Counted from the first letter of the stretch, positions 1-6,048 are shown. The stretch: 7,106 bases of DNA from Accumulibacter sp. (GCA_031274075.1 JAISQQ010000016.1:1-7106), one strand, 5' to 3'. Numbers and translations are program-made. The notes: generated from the letters alone by a model not told the origin.

Positions 1-99
1 GCTTCCGCGCCATAGCGGACGCACGCCGGTCCAAAGTTTGATGAAGGCGCAAAAGGCCGCGGCGGCAAGGGAGGCGAAGGTGTTTTCCAGTAGCATCAT
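1..99 (-). CDS. Partial N-terminus, probable lysophospholipid acyltransferase (PlsC-like)
   Basis: An open frame reads off the left window edge from tandem ATG codons at 99 and 96, giving 33 residues that begin MMLLENTFASLAAAAF and continue KLWTGVRPLWRGS. A short hydrophobic N-terminal helix followed by a 'TGVRPLWRG' segment is how many small lysophospholipid / 1-acylglycerol-3-phosphate acyltransferases begin, just ahead of their NHxxxxD catalytic motif, which would lie outside the window. Enzymes of this family transfer an acyl group to a lysophospholipid at the inner membrane. Context agrees: it is on the same strand and downstream of lipid-type genes. No good Shine-Dalgarno sequence is seen, and a 223-bp repeat-bearing gap separates it from the preceding gene, so it may have its own promoter. 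The identification rests on a few residues plus context; that it is a real gene start is more certain than its function. Confidence 0.5.
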   Translation of the reverse strand, partial: MMLLENTFASLAAAAFCAFIKLWTGVRPLWRGS

Positions 100-173
100 G
101 GCGTACTTTAAACGGGAAACCGCCTTGGGACAAAATCTGAGGGATCGATGTCCATTCTCCGCCCGCTTTCGTC

Positions 174-193
174 ATTCTCTCGAAGGCGGGAAT
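174..193. repeat. dRS3-like short inverted repeat
   Basis: The 20-base element ATTCTCTCGAAGGCGGGAAT matches the dRS3 layout known from Neisseria (ATTCCC, eight bases, GGGAAT) with one substitution in the left arm, and continues into the usual 'CCAG' flank at 194-197. Similar 'GTCATTCCCGC...GCGGGAATCCAG' elements are widespread between genes of beta- and gammaproteobacteria. The arms can form a short imperfect hairpin. It lies in the gap between the small membrane protein and the partial acyltransferase gene. Confidence 0.65.
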
Positions 194-222
194 CCAGAGG
201 TTTTGCGCCGGGAAGGCCGGCG

Positions 223-238
223 GGGTTTCCTGGGAGCG
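223..238. repeat. 16-bp module repeated in the ynbA-vanZ intergenic region
   Basis: GGGTTTCCTGGGAGCG here is found as a perfect inverted copy at 6002-6017. It also recurs in direct orientation at 5916-5937, split by six extra bases (GGGTTTCC, AGAACT, TGGGAGCG). In the right-hand region the module forms the outer end of a 102-bp palindrome; here only the end is present and it abuts the heptad repeat at 244. It may be a truncated copy of the same repeat family. Confidence 0.6.
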
Positions 239-243
239 CGTTC

Positions 244-340
244 CAGAGGACAGAGGACAGAGGACAGAAGACAGTAATATTTGCGGGCGCGAAGCGCCCG
301 GTAACTGAACTGTCCTCTGTCATCAGTCCTCTGTCCTCTG
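244..340. repeat. Heptad-repeat inverted repeat with central hairpin
   Basis: Left arm 244-274 is built of tandem 7-mers (GGACAGA, with variants). Right arm 310-340 is its reverse complement with 28 of 31 positions matching. Between the arms is a GC-rich hairpin: stem CGGGCGC at 284-290, loop GAA, stem GCGCCCG at 294-300. The whole could fold into one long stem with an inner hairpin. There is no T-tract, so it is not an obvious intrinsic terminator. The right arm overlaps the last codons and stop of the small membrane gene (stop at 323-325). Short heptad arrays of this type are scattered between genes in some proteobacterial genomes; their function is unknown. Confidence 0.8.
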
Positions 341-754
341 AACGGCAAGGCAGAGCAATTGACGGCGAAACAGGCGGCGGACGCCGAGGATGCGTTCCGC
401 CAGCGGGCGCGGCGCGGGGCGCCGCAGGTCCAATTGGGCCAGCGCCGCGTCAAAGGCGGCGAGTCGCGCCGCGTCGTCTTCCGGCTGGCGCAGCCAGTGG
501 GCGAACACGGGGCGGTCGAAGGCCAGGCGCAGGGCGTAATACATCTGGCAAAAGCCGAACGCGATGATCAAACCCGCCAGCGCCATGCCGGGAGGCGCGG
601 CCTCGGCCTCATCCTTGTCCAGCGCCAACGGCAGGAAAAGCAGCAGCAGCAGCGTGACGCCGGTCAGCATGCGGCTCCAGGCGTCGACGCGCCGCCCGCT
701 GGCGCACAAGGCCACGCCGACGGCGAGCAGGGCGGCGTTATTTTCGTTCGTCAT
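323..754 (-). CDS. Small hypothetical membrane protein, last gene of the overlapping cluster
   Basis: This 143-residue protein is not one I recognise. The start at 754 (MTNENNAALL) is preferred over an ATG 15 codons upstream because GGGGGA lies 5 nt before it; this gives a 17-nt overlap with the end of the ynbD-like gene. Hydrophobic stretches at about residues 7-18, 29-46 (a run of leucines) and 56-78 suggest two or three membrane segments, with a short acidic loop (DKDEAEA, 46-52) between the last two. The C-terminal part (about 79-137) is charged and probably helical and cytoplasmic. It is presumably an accessory protein of the lipid-modifying operon. The final residues QRTED and the TGA stop come from the 7-mer inverted repeat at 244-340, so the native C-terminus was probably altered by that repeat. 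Confidence 0.75.
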   Translation of the reverse strand: MTNENNAALLAVGVALCASGRRVDAWSRMLTGVTLLLLLFLPLALDKDEAEAAPPGMALAGLIIAFGFCQMYYALRLAFDRPVFAHWLRQPEDDAARLAAFDAALAQLDLRRPAPRPLAERILGVRRLFRRQLLCLAVQRTED

Positions 755-2102
755 GTCTTCCCCCGGAAATGAGACGTTCCGTTCCATCCAATAGTTCAAG
801 CCATGCCGCGTTCAGCGCCATCCGGGGACGGCGCGCGGCCAGCAGGGCGACGGCTTCCCGCATGCTGGCCGCGCGTCCCGTCAGGCGCAGCCAGACCGCC
901 ACCGCCGCCGCGCTGCGCGAAAAACCCAGGGCGCAGGCCACCAGTACCGCGCCCTTTTCGCGCAAGGCTTCGATGGTTCGCGCCGCTTCGAGGAGAAACG
1001 CCGCCGAAGGGCGCGTCAAATCGAGGCAGGGCAGGTTTCGATAGTACGGCACGCGCGCCGGCGCGGGCAATTCCGCCGTCAGGTCGAGCAGCGCGGCGCA
1101 GCCGCTTTGCGCAAATTCGCGCGCCGTAGGCAAGCGCCCCAGCCAGACGCCATCGGCAATCTGGTCGGGCCGCGGGTTTTTTCGCGTCCAGCAGCGCGAG
1201 TTGATCCACGCCGCCAGGGTATAAGGGGCAAACAGGCAGGCCGACGCCAGCGTGCGCCGCCCGGTATTTTGCCGTTCGCTTTTCTGGAATCCCGCCGCGC
1301 CCGCCCGGAGGTAATTGCAAGCGACCAGCGTCAGCGCCAGCGCCAGCCAGCCGAGGAGGAAGGCGGGAACGCCGGGTTGGCGCGGGGCCAGCGCCGCCGC
1401 CAGACTCAGGGCCGCGCCTGCCAGGTAATACGCGGCCAGTTTCCAGTGGCCCGCATCGACGGCGCGTTTCAATAAAGGCGACGCTCCTTCGTCGGGCCAC
1501 AGCCAGAGGCAGAACAGGCCGACGGCGAGTCCCGTGGGAACGTCGATGAAATGATGCTGCCAGGTGGTCAGCACCGAAACGCCGATCAGGAGCGCCCAGC
1601 CGTGAATGAAGGCATGCAGGCGCGGCGAAACGTCCAGCGTGGAAAACTGTTTCCAGACAATGACCAGCAGGCCGATGTGCAGCGAAGGCGCTTGGTTATA
1701 GGGTTGGTCGAAGCTGGCGAGCAGGGTAAACAAGGCGCCGAACACGCCCTCCGGAGAGGGGCGAAGAAAAGCGAAACGCAAGGGGAAAAAGAGAAAACAG
1801 GCGATGGAAATCACTTGCACGCTCAACAGGCGCAGACCCAGGCTGTCCGTCTCTCGCGCATTGCGGCAGCACAAGAAGGACAGGCCGTAGAGAAGATCGA
1901 TCGACCAGTAAGGAACGATGCTCCAGGGCCAGAAGGGAATCCCTTTTTCCCACTCGAAGTAGAAACAGCCGACCTGGCCCGCGGCGTCCCATCGGGCAGC
2001 CAGCGCGTTGGCATAGCCATAGCTGATGAAAAACAGGGGGCCAAGAAACAAAAGCCAAAGGACGCCACGCCGCCAGGGGATGGACGCGGGTTCATCCATC
2101 AT
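738..2102 (-). CDS. ynbD: PAP2-type membrane phosphatase fused to dual-specificity phosphatase (YnbD-like)
   Basis: This 454-residue protein matches the size and architecture of E. coli YnbD. Residues about 12-265 are a polytopic membrane domain of the PAP2 / inositolphosphoryl-transferase type: an RFAFLRP segment (109-115) at the place of motif 1, PSLH (139-142) in place of PSGH, and HHFID (183-187) supplying the HxxxD of motif 3. After a linker with further hydrophobic segments (about 222-300), residues about 312-445 form a cytoplasmic dual-specificity phosphatase domain with the CX5R loop CALGFSR (C390, R396) and a candidate general-acid Asp361. The residue before the cysteine is Ala389, where His is usual. 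The likely role is dephosphorylation of a lipid phosphate or lipid intermediate at the inner membrane; the substrate is unknown. The ATG at 2102 overlaps the upstream stop by ATGA, which selects it over the ATG at 2099. Confidence 0.88.
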   Translation of the reverse strand: MMDEPASIPWRRGVLWLLFLGPLFFISYGYANALAARWDAAGQVGCFYFEWEKGIPFWPWSIVPYWSIDLLYGLSFLCCRNARETDSLGLRLLSVQVISIACFLFFPLRFAFLRPSPEGVFGALFTLLASFDQPYNQAPSLHIGLLVIVWKQFSTLDVSPRLHAFIHGWALLIGVSVLTTWQHHFIDVPTGLAVGLFCLWLWPDEGASPLLKRAVDAGHWKLAAYYLAGAALSLAAALAPRQPGVPAFLLGWLALALTLVACNYLRAGAAGFQKSERQNTGRRTLASACLFAPYTLAAWINSRCWTRKNPRPDQIADGVWLGRLPTAREFAQSGCAALLDLTAELPAPARVPYYRNLPCLDLTRPSAAFLLEAARTIEALREKGAVLVACALGFSRSAAAVAVWLRLTGRAASMREAVALLAARRPRMALNAAWLELLDGTERLISGGRHDERK

Positions 2103-3280
2103 GATGGAATAGGAATAGTCGGGCGATCAAGGCCACTTTCGAATTCCCTGAACGATTGCCAGTATTTGTCCTTGTAGATATCGTACTCGATGGCCAGTAT
2201 GTCTGAATATTCGTCCTGAATCCGATAGCAGGCCTTGGAAATTTTCCGGAAATCCTTGCAGGCGAAATACATCTGCTTTTCGCCATTGCCGGTTTCCCGG
2301 CCAATGTACAGGATGCTCCTGTCGTTCTGGACGATTTTCAGCAAATCATCCTCGATCCGGGACATCGTGTCGCTGCTTTCCTTGCCGGGCATTCCGTTAT
2401 TGTCTGGCGCGTCGAATTGTACGTGCAGATTGGCAATCCATGGATAAAGCGCCCGATTCTTCAGGCCCAGCAGGCTTGTGTCGATGGCCGCCAGGACGGG
2501 ATTTCCGTTGTCCAGCCTTCCTTCCAGCAGTGAAAATTCCTGCGCTTCTTCGTCTGGAATCGTTTCTTCCGCGCCATCTGCGCCATTACATGACGATTCA
2601 TTTTTTCGCCGCGCCAGGAATTCCCCCAGTTCCAGGATGGGGCGCACGGTTTCCCCGGTCTTGGGTTTGCCGACGACACGCAGCTTGTCAATGGTGGTGG
2701 CGAACTCAAACTCTCCCAGACAACAATCCAGGAAAATATGGACGCCCTTGGCGATTTCCGACGTGTTTTTCTTTTTCAGGTCATCATGAACGATCGCGAT
2801 GTTGATCTCATCGGGGTATTCCGGATCATTGTCCTCATAGAAAGACTGGTTATTCTTGTCGAAGACGTGCCCATTCATCTTGATGTGGAATTGCTCCATG
2901 CTCATGTGCTCGATACCCAGGGCTGGCTTCAGGGCGACAAATTTCCAGCCCTCGATCGCGGGCGCGACGGCGACCAATTCTTCGACAAAGACAAAGTTCT
3001 TGATGTTGCCTTCCGCGGAGAGGATAAGCTCGGCGGTATGCTCGTCTTTCATGCCCGCCAGGAAATAGTAGCAATTCCCCTTTATTTCTTCGAGTTTGAC
3101 GGACATTTTTTCAAAGAATTTCTCATTGACTTCATCGCTATTGCTCTTCTGGCTGAGAACAGCGAAAAATTCTTTCTCATGCCGCAGGAACCAGACCCAG
3201 AATTTATGGTAAGAGCGGACAAAGCGGTCATGACTATCGAATTTCCCGGCCATTGAGAGATACTTCTCGACTTCAATCAT
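2099..3280 (-). CDS. DUF695-domain protein inserted in the lipid operon
   Basis: A soluble protein of 393 residues with no signal peptide or membrane segment. The C-terminal part (about 248-381) has the look of DUF695: 'FSLLEGRLDNGNPVLAAID' start, YIGRETGNGEKQMYFACKD (325-343), and the terminal DIYKDKYWQSFREF (367-380). The N-terminal part (about 20-205), with FWVWFLRHEKEFF, AELILSAEG, EELVAVAPAIEGWKFVALKP and PDEINIAIVHDDL, resembles the companion region I associate with DUF695 proteins, many from Bacteroidetes. No biochemical function is known for the family. The start at 3280 is chosen because GGAG lies 9 nt upstream; the next ATG at 3295 lacks a ribosome site. It overlaps ynbC by 8 nt and ynbD by 4 nt. 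Its G+C is clearly lower than its neighbours (33, 24 and 33 of 60 in three sampled lines, against 46 of 60 in one ynbD line), suggesting horizontal acquisition. Confidence 0.82.
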   Translation of the reverse strand: MIEVEKYLSMAGKFDSHDRFVRSYHKFWVWFLRHEKEFFAVLSQKSNSDEVNEKFFEKMSVKLEEIKGNCYYFLAGMKDEHTAELILSAEGNIKNFVFVEELVAVAPAIEGWKFVALKPALGIEHMSMEQFHIKMNGHVFDKNNQSFYEDNDPEYPDEINIAIVHDDLKKKNTSEIAKGVHIFLDCCLGEFEFATTIDKLRVVGKPKTGETVRPILELGEFLARRKNESSCNGADGAEETIPDEEAQEFSLLEGRLDNGNPVLAAIDTSLLGLKNRALYPWIANLHVQFDAPDNNGMPGKESSDTMSRIEDDLLKIVQNDRSILYIGRETGNGEKQMYFACKDFRKISKACYRIQDEYSDILAIEYDIYKDKYWQSFREFESGLDRPTIPIPS

Positions 3281-5099
3281 GTGTCGATGCTCCATTTTGC
3301 GAGAACGAACGCCGCGCCAGCGACACCGTAAAAATGCCCCACGGGTCGATGCGCTGGTCGAGTTTCTCAAACCCGGCGGCTTCGACCAGTTGATCCATTT
3401 CCGCCTGGGTGCGGCGGCGCATGACCCAGGCTTCGCCGCCGCGATGGCTGGTCAGCGCCCTGGCGATCATTTCCAGTTGCGGGTGCCAGGGCTGGCCGGT
3501 ATAGATCAGATAGCCGCCCGCTTCCACGGCGTCGGCCAGGCCCGCGAGCGAGGCCGCCACTTGGTCATTGTCCGGGAACAGCTCGTACAGGCCGGAAACG
3601 ATGCCCAGGGTCGGGCGCGGCGTCACTGCCGCCAGGCTGGCGCGGTCAAAAGCGTCGCCCTGCTCGAAACGGGCAATGCCGGCAAGCCCCCTGGCCGCGA
3701 TCAGGGCCGTGCCCGCGCGCACGTTCAGTTCGCTGAAATCGCGCAACAGGATGGATTCGGGCCATATTTCCTGGCGCGGCGACTGCGGCGCATCCAACAC
3801 ATCCAGCGCATCGAGCACATAGCGCCCATGCCCGGCGGCAATATCGAGCACGCGCACGGGACGGCCTTCCGCCCGCAAACGGGAAAAAGCGTCCCGCAAC
3901 AATTCCCCGATATGCAGTTTGCGTTGGCGAATTCCTTTCCAGCCGATGGCTTCGAGATAAAAGCGGTCAATCCATTTGCCTATGCCGCGGCCCAGAAATC
4001 CCCGGCCCGTCGGCGTGTTGCGATAGACGTAGTCGAGGCTGCTGCCCGAATCGAAGCCGGTACGCTGGCCCAGCGCGACGCCTTCGGAAAGGAAGCCGGC
4101 CCATTTCAGGCCGAGCCGGTAAAACCGCCAGTACAGGCCGCGCAGTCCCAATGAAGAAAGGGGCGCGGCCAGCGTCCGGGACTCTTCGAACGTCGGCCCG
4201 CTTCGATGCGATTGACGCAGATCGGGCCGCGACCAGGCCTGTTCAAATTGGCGCAGGATGAAATCGCGCGCTTTCCGGACCGGCAGATGGCGTTCCCGTT
4301 CGCCGAAAGTGTCGTGATAAAACCCTTCGAACACGTGTTTTTCCTTGACCGCCGCGCCCAGGCGCTCGAAAAACGCGTGTTGCGGCCCATGATGCACCAC
4401 CCAGTCCGCGCCGGAAATCAGGACCTGGGTCGGCACGACGATCGCCTGCGCGTCGGCCACGATCCGGTCGGCGGCCTCGTAGAGCGCCAGCAGGATATTG
4501 ACCGAAATGGGCCGGGTAATCAGCGGGTCGGCGTCATAGGAGGCTTGGCGCTCGGGGTCGTGGGTGAGGAATTTTGCCTTGACGTAGCTATTGACGAAAA
4601 AATTCCCCCGCAAGGCCCGCAACAGACGCAGGCCGGAACGGGCAAACGGCACGTAGAGCTTGACCTTGAAAGCCGGCGAGGCGAGCACCAGGCAACGCAC
4701 GCGCGGCGCGTAATCGTGCGCCCAGGTGGCAATCAGCACCGCGCCCACGCTCTGGGCGAGCACCGCCATATCGCTTTCGGCGATTTGCCAGACATCGCGC
4801 AAATGCTCGACGAAGCACTGCACGTCGCGCACGGAATGGGCGAGACTGGGCGAATCGCCGCGCACGCCGGGAGAACGGCCATAGCCACGCGCGTCCCAGG
4901 CGTAAAAATCGAAATCCGGCAAATCAAGCTCATCGACCAGATGCGCCATGCGCGCGCCGTGCTCGTGACCGCGATGAAACAGCAATACCGCGCCGCGTCG
5001 AGGCAAGGTCGCGGCGGACCAGCGGCGATAAAAGAGTTCCGCGCCGTCGTGGCTTTTGAAAGTGTGTTCTTCGGGAACGCGCGCCGGGTTTGTGTTCAT
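3273..5099 (-). CDS. ynbC: Bifunctional alpha/beta hydrolase / class I SAM methyltransferase (YnbC-like)
   Basis: This 608-residue protein fuses two enzymes, as in E. coli YnbC. Residues about 10-285 are an alpha/beta hydrolase of the monoglyceride-lipase / serine aminopeptidase type: HRGHEHGAR (42-50, oxyanion-hole region), AWDARGYGRSPG (68-78), nucleophile elbow AQSVG (115-119, Ser117), probable Asp232 in GADW and His262 in GFYHDTFG. The elbow starts with Ala rather than Gly. A linker of about 60 residues leads to a methyltransferase domain (about 350-597) with the SAM-binding motif VLDIAAGHGRY (417-427), RDFSELNV (453-460) and GLYELFPDN (503-511). The likely role is hydrolysis and methylation of a lipid or its headgroup in the cytoplasm or at the membrane; the substrate is unknown. 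The ATG at 5099 is chosen because it overlaps the ynbA stop by ATGA; a longer frame to 5234 would overlap ynbA by over 130 nt. Confidence 0.92.
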   Translation of the reverse strand: MNTNPARVPEEHTFKSHDGAELFYRRWSAATLPRRGAVLLFHRGHEHGARMAHLVDELDLPDFDFYAWDARGYGRSPGVRGDSPSLAHSVRDVQCFVEHLRDVWQIAESDMAVLAQSVGAVLIATWAHDYAPRVRCLVLASPAFKVKLYVPFARSGLRLLRALRGNFFVNSYVKAKFLTHDPERQASYDADPLITRPISVNILLALYEAADRIVADAQAIVVPTQVLISGADWVVHHGPQHAFFERLGAAVKEKHVFEGFYHDTFGERERHLPVRKARDFILRQFEQAWSRPDLRQSHRSGPTFEESRTLAAPLSSLGLRGLYWRFYRLGLKWAGFLSEGVALGQRTGFDSGSSLDYVYRNTPTGRGFLGRGIGKWIDRFYLEAIGWKGIRQRKLHIGELLRDAFSRLRAEGRPVRVLDIAAGHGRYVLDALDVLDAPQSPRQEIWPESILLRDFSELNVRAGTALIAARGLAGIARFEQGDAFDRASLAAVTPRPTLGIVSGLYELFPDNDQVAASLAGLADAVEAGGYLIYTGQPWHPQLEMIARALTSHRGGEAWVMRRRTQAEMDQLVEAAGFEKLDQRIDPWGIFTVSLARRSFSQNGASTHD

Positions 5100-5722
5100 G
5101 AGTTGGAGTCCAGGGTTGAAGCCGCCGCGAGTCCGCTGCGGACACGATTGAAGATATTGAGAAGAATCCCGGCAGAGGCGAGGGGCAGCAGCCAGAATGT
5201 CCAGCCGGGCAACTGTCCCGCGAAGCCGACCCAAAGACCGAGCGCGCCGAACAGAAAAGCGCGGTCGCTTTTGCCGACCGGCCCGTCATACTGGCGCGGC
5301 GCGCCGATCGTCGGCCCCAGCGCGCCCGCCATTTCGGAGACGGCGGCAAGAAAGATCAGGCTGCCGACGCTGCCCCAGCCAAAAGGCGCCAGGGTGACGA
5401 AAGGCAGATACAAGGCCGCGTCGGCAATGACATCGGAGAGTTCGTTGAGGTAGGCGCCCAAGGGCGTTTTTTGCTGGAATTCCCGCGCCAACATGCCATC
5501 CACGGCATTCAGCGCCATGCGCAGGAACATCCAGGCCGGCAGGCACAAAAAATAAACAGGCTGCGCGGCTCCGAAAAGATAGAGGCCCCCGCCCACCAGC
5601 ACCGACACCGCCGCCGCCGCCAGCGTCACCGCATTGGCGCTCACGCCCCCCGCCGCCAGCCGCCTCGCCAGCGGACGCAGCAGGTTTTGGAACGCGGGTT
5701 TCAACTGATAGATGGAAAACAT
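5096..5722 (-). CDS. ynbA: CDP-alcohol phosphatidyltransferase family protein (YnbA-like)
   Basis: This 208-residue integral membrane protein is the first gene of the operon. Hydrophobic segments lie at about 28-50, 54-70, 98-112, 118-138, 156-170 and 173-190, as expected for a six-helix CDP-alcohol phosphatidyltransferase. The family signature D-x2-D-G-x2-A-R-x8-G-x3-D-x3-D is found with exact spacing at 72-97, but as N72-x2-D75-G-x2-A-R80-x8-G89-x3-N93-x3-D97: the first and third Asp are Asn. Enzymes of the family join CDP-diacylglycerol (or another CDP-alcohol) to an alcohol acceptor at the inner membrane, releasing CMP. The acceptor is not known, and the two Asn may mean altered metal binding or chemistry. 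Its length matches E. coli YnbA. The stop overlaps the ynbC start by four bases. No strong Shine-Dalgarno sequence is seen before the ATG at 5722. Confidence 0.9.
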   Translation of the reverse strand: MFSIYQLKPAFQNLLRPLARRLAAGGVSANAVTLAAAAVSVLVGGGLYLFGAAQPVYFLCLPAWMFLRMALNAVDGMLAREFQQKTPLGAYLNELSDVIADAALYLPFVTLAPFGWGSVGSLIFLAAVSEMAGALGPTIGAPRQYDGPVGKSDRAFLFGALGLWVGFAGQLPGWTFWLLPLASAGILLNIFNRVRSGLAAASTLDSNS

Positions 5723-5749
5723 GACGGACCGCGGAAGAAACAGCGTTCG

Positions 5750-5758
5750 ATTGTATCA
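5750..5758 (-). promoter_or_regulatory. Extended -10 promoter candidate for the ynb-like operon
   Basis: On the minus strand the sequence TGATACAAT is a TGn extension followed by a -10 hexamer one base from TATAAT. It would start transcription about 20 bases before the ynbA ATG at 5722. No convincing -35 hexamer is seen 16-18 bases upstream, which an extended -10 can tolerate. It is the only good candidate between the divergent genes for this strand. Confidence 0.45.
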
Positions 5759-5810
5759 TCGCGTCATTCTTCCTTTTATCGGGCGCGAGGCGCATGGTCG
5801 AGGCGAATGA

Positions 5811-5835
5811 AATGAAGCCCGACGAAAAGCCGGGC
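5811..5835 (-). terminator. Weak hairpin, possible minus-strand terminator
   Basis: GCCCG at 5817-5821 pairs with CGGGC at 5831-5835 around a 9-base loop. Read on the minus strand, the stem is followed by a broken T-rich stretch (TTCATTTCATT). The short stem and interrupted tract make it a weak candidate. It lies upstream of the operon promoter candidate, so it would block transcription entering from the right and not end a known gene. Confidence 0.25.
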
Positions 5836-5895
5836 CTTTGGCGAATCCTTGTGGATATATTCCATCGTGGCGGCAAATGCCTCTCATCGCGCATG

Positions 5896-5920
5896 AAAAA
5901 ATGAACCCGATCGCCGGGTT
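5896..5920 (-). terminator. Possible intrinsic terminator on the minus strand
   Basis: AACCCG at 5904-5909 pairs with CGGGTT at 5915-5920 around a 5-base loop. On the minus strand the stem is followed by CATTTTTT (six T's, plus-strand A's at 5896-5901), the layout of a rho-independent terminator. No minus-strand gene is visible upstream of it within the window, so it would act as an insulator before the operon promoter or end an unrecognised short transcript. Confidence 0.4.
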
Positions 5921-6017
5921 TCCAGAACTTGGGAGCGCGGGGCTTTTGCCCCGCAACAGCGATGGTCGTGTCATTCCCGTCGTTGCGGGGCAGAAGCCCC
6001 ACGCTCCCAGGAAACCC
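5916..6017. repeat. 102-bp imperfect palindrome between divergent genes
   Basis: The core arms 5930-5957 and 5982-6009 are inverted copies of each other with 26 of 28 positions matching, separated by 24 bases. Each arm contains its own GC-rich hairpin (GCGGGGC ... GCCCCGC on the left). Outside the core, GGGTTTCC at 5916-5923 pairs with GGAAACCC at 6010-6017, after a six-base bulge on the left only. The element has no coding capacity. It could be a REP/BIME-like or MITE-like repeat, or a bidirectional structure separating the two transcription units. Degenerate 7-mer units (CTGTCCC, CTGTCAC) follow at 6016-6030, echoing the heptad arrays at 244-340. Confidence 0.75.
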
Positions 6018-6048
6018 TGTCCCCTGTCACTCGAACGGAGCCTTTGGG

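Noticed and set aside
244..340. CRISPR array
   Set aside because: Units are 7 bases with no spacers and the arms are inverted; this is a tandem and inverted simple repeat.
148..567. Plus-strand frame with 'SFSRRRESR' and 'RTEDRGQ' segments
   Set aside because: These segments are translations of the dRS3-like and heptad repeats; the remainder is antisense to the small membrane gene.
638..655. CAG-type triplet run
   Set aside because: On the coding strand it is a run of CTG leucine codons in a membrane helix of the small protein, so protein sequence and codon preference explain it.
1551..2177. 208-codon open frame on the plus strand
   Set aside because: Antisense to the PAP2 domain of ynbD; Q/G/R/E-rich product without motifs.
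3279..4154. 291-codon open frame on the plus strand
   Set aside because: Antisense to the methyltransferase domain of ynbC; low-complexity A/R/Q-rich product.
4206..5453. 415-codon open frame on the plus strand
   Set aside because: It is antisense to the hydrolase half of ynbC and the 3' half of ynbA, both with clear family motifs; its own product has no recognisable domain.
5286..6002. 238-codon minus-strand frame crossing the intergenic region
   Set aside because: It overlaps ynbA in another frame and begins in the palindromic repeat; the phosphatidyltransferase motif is in the ynbA frame.
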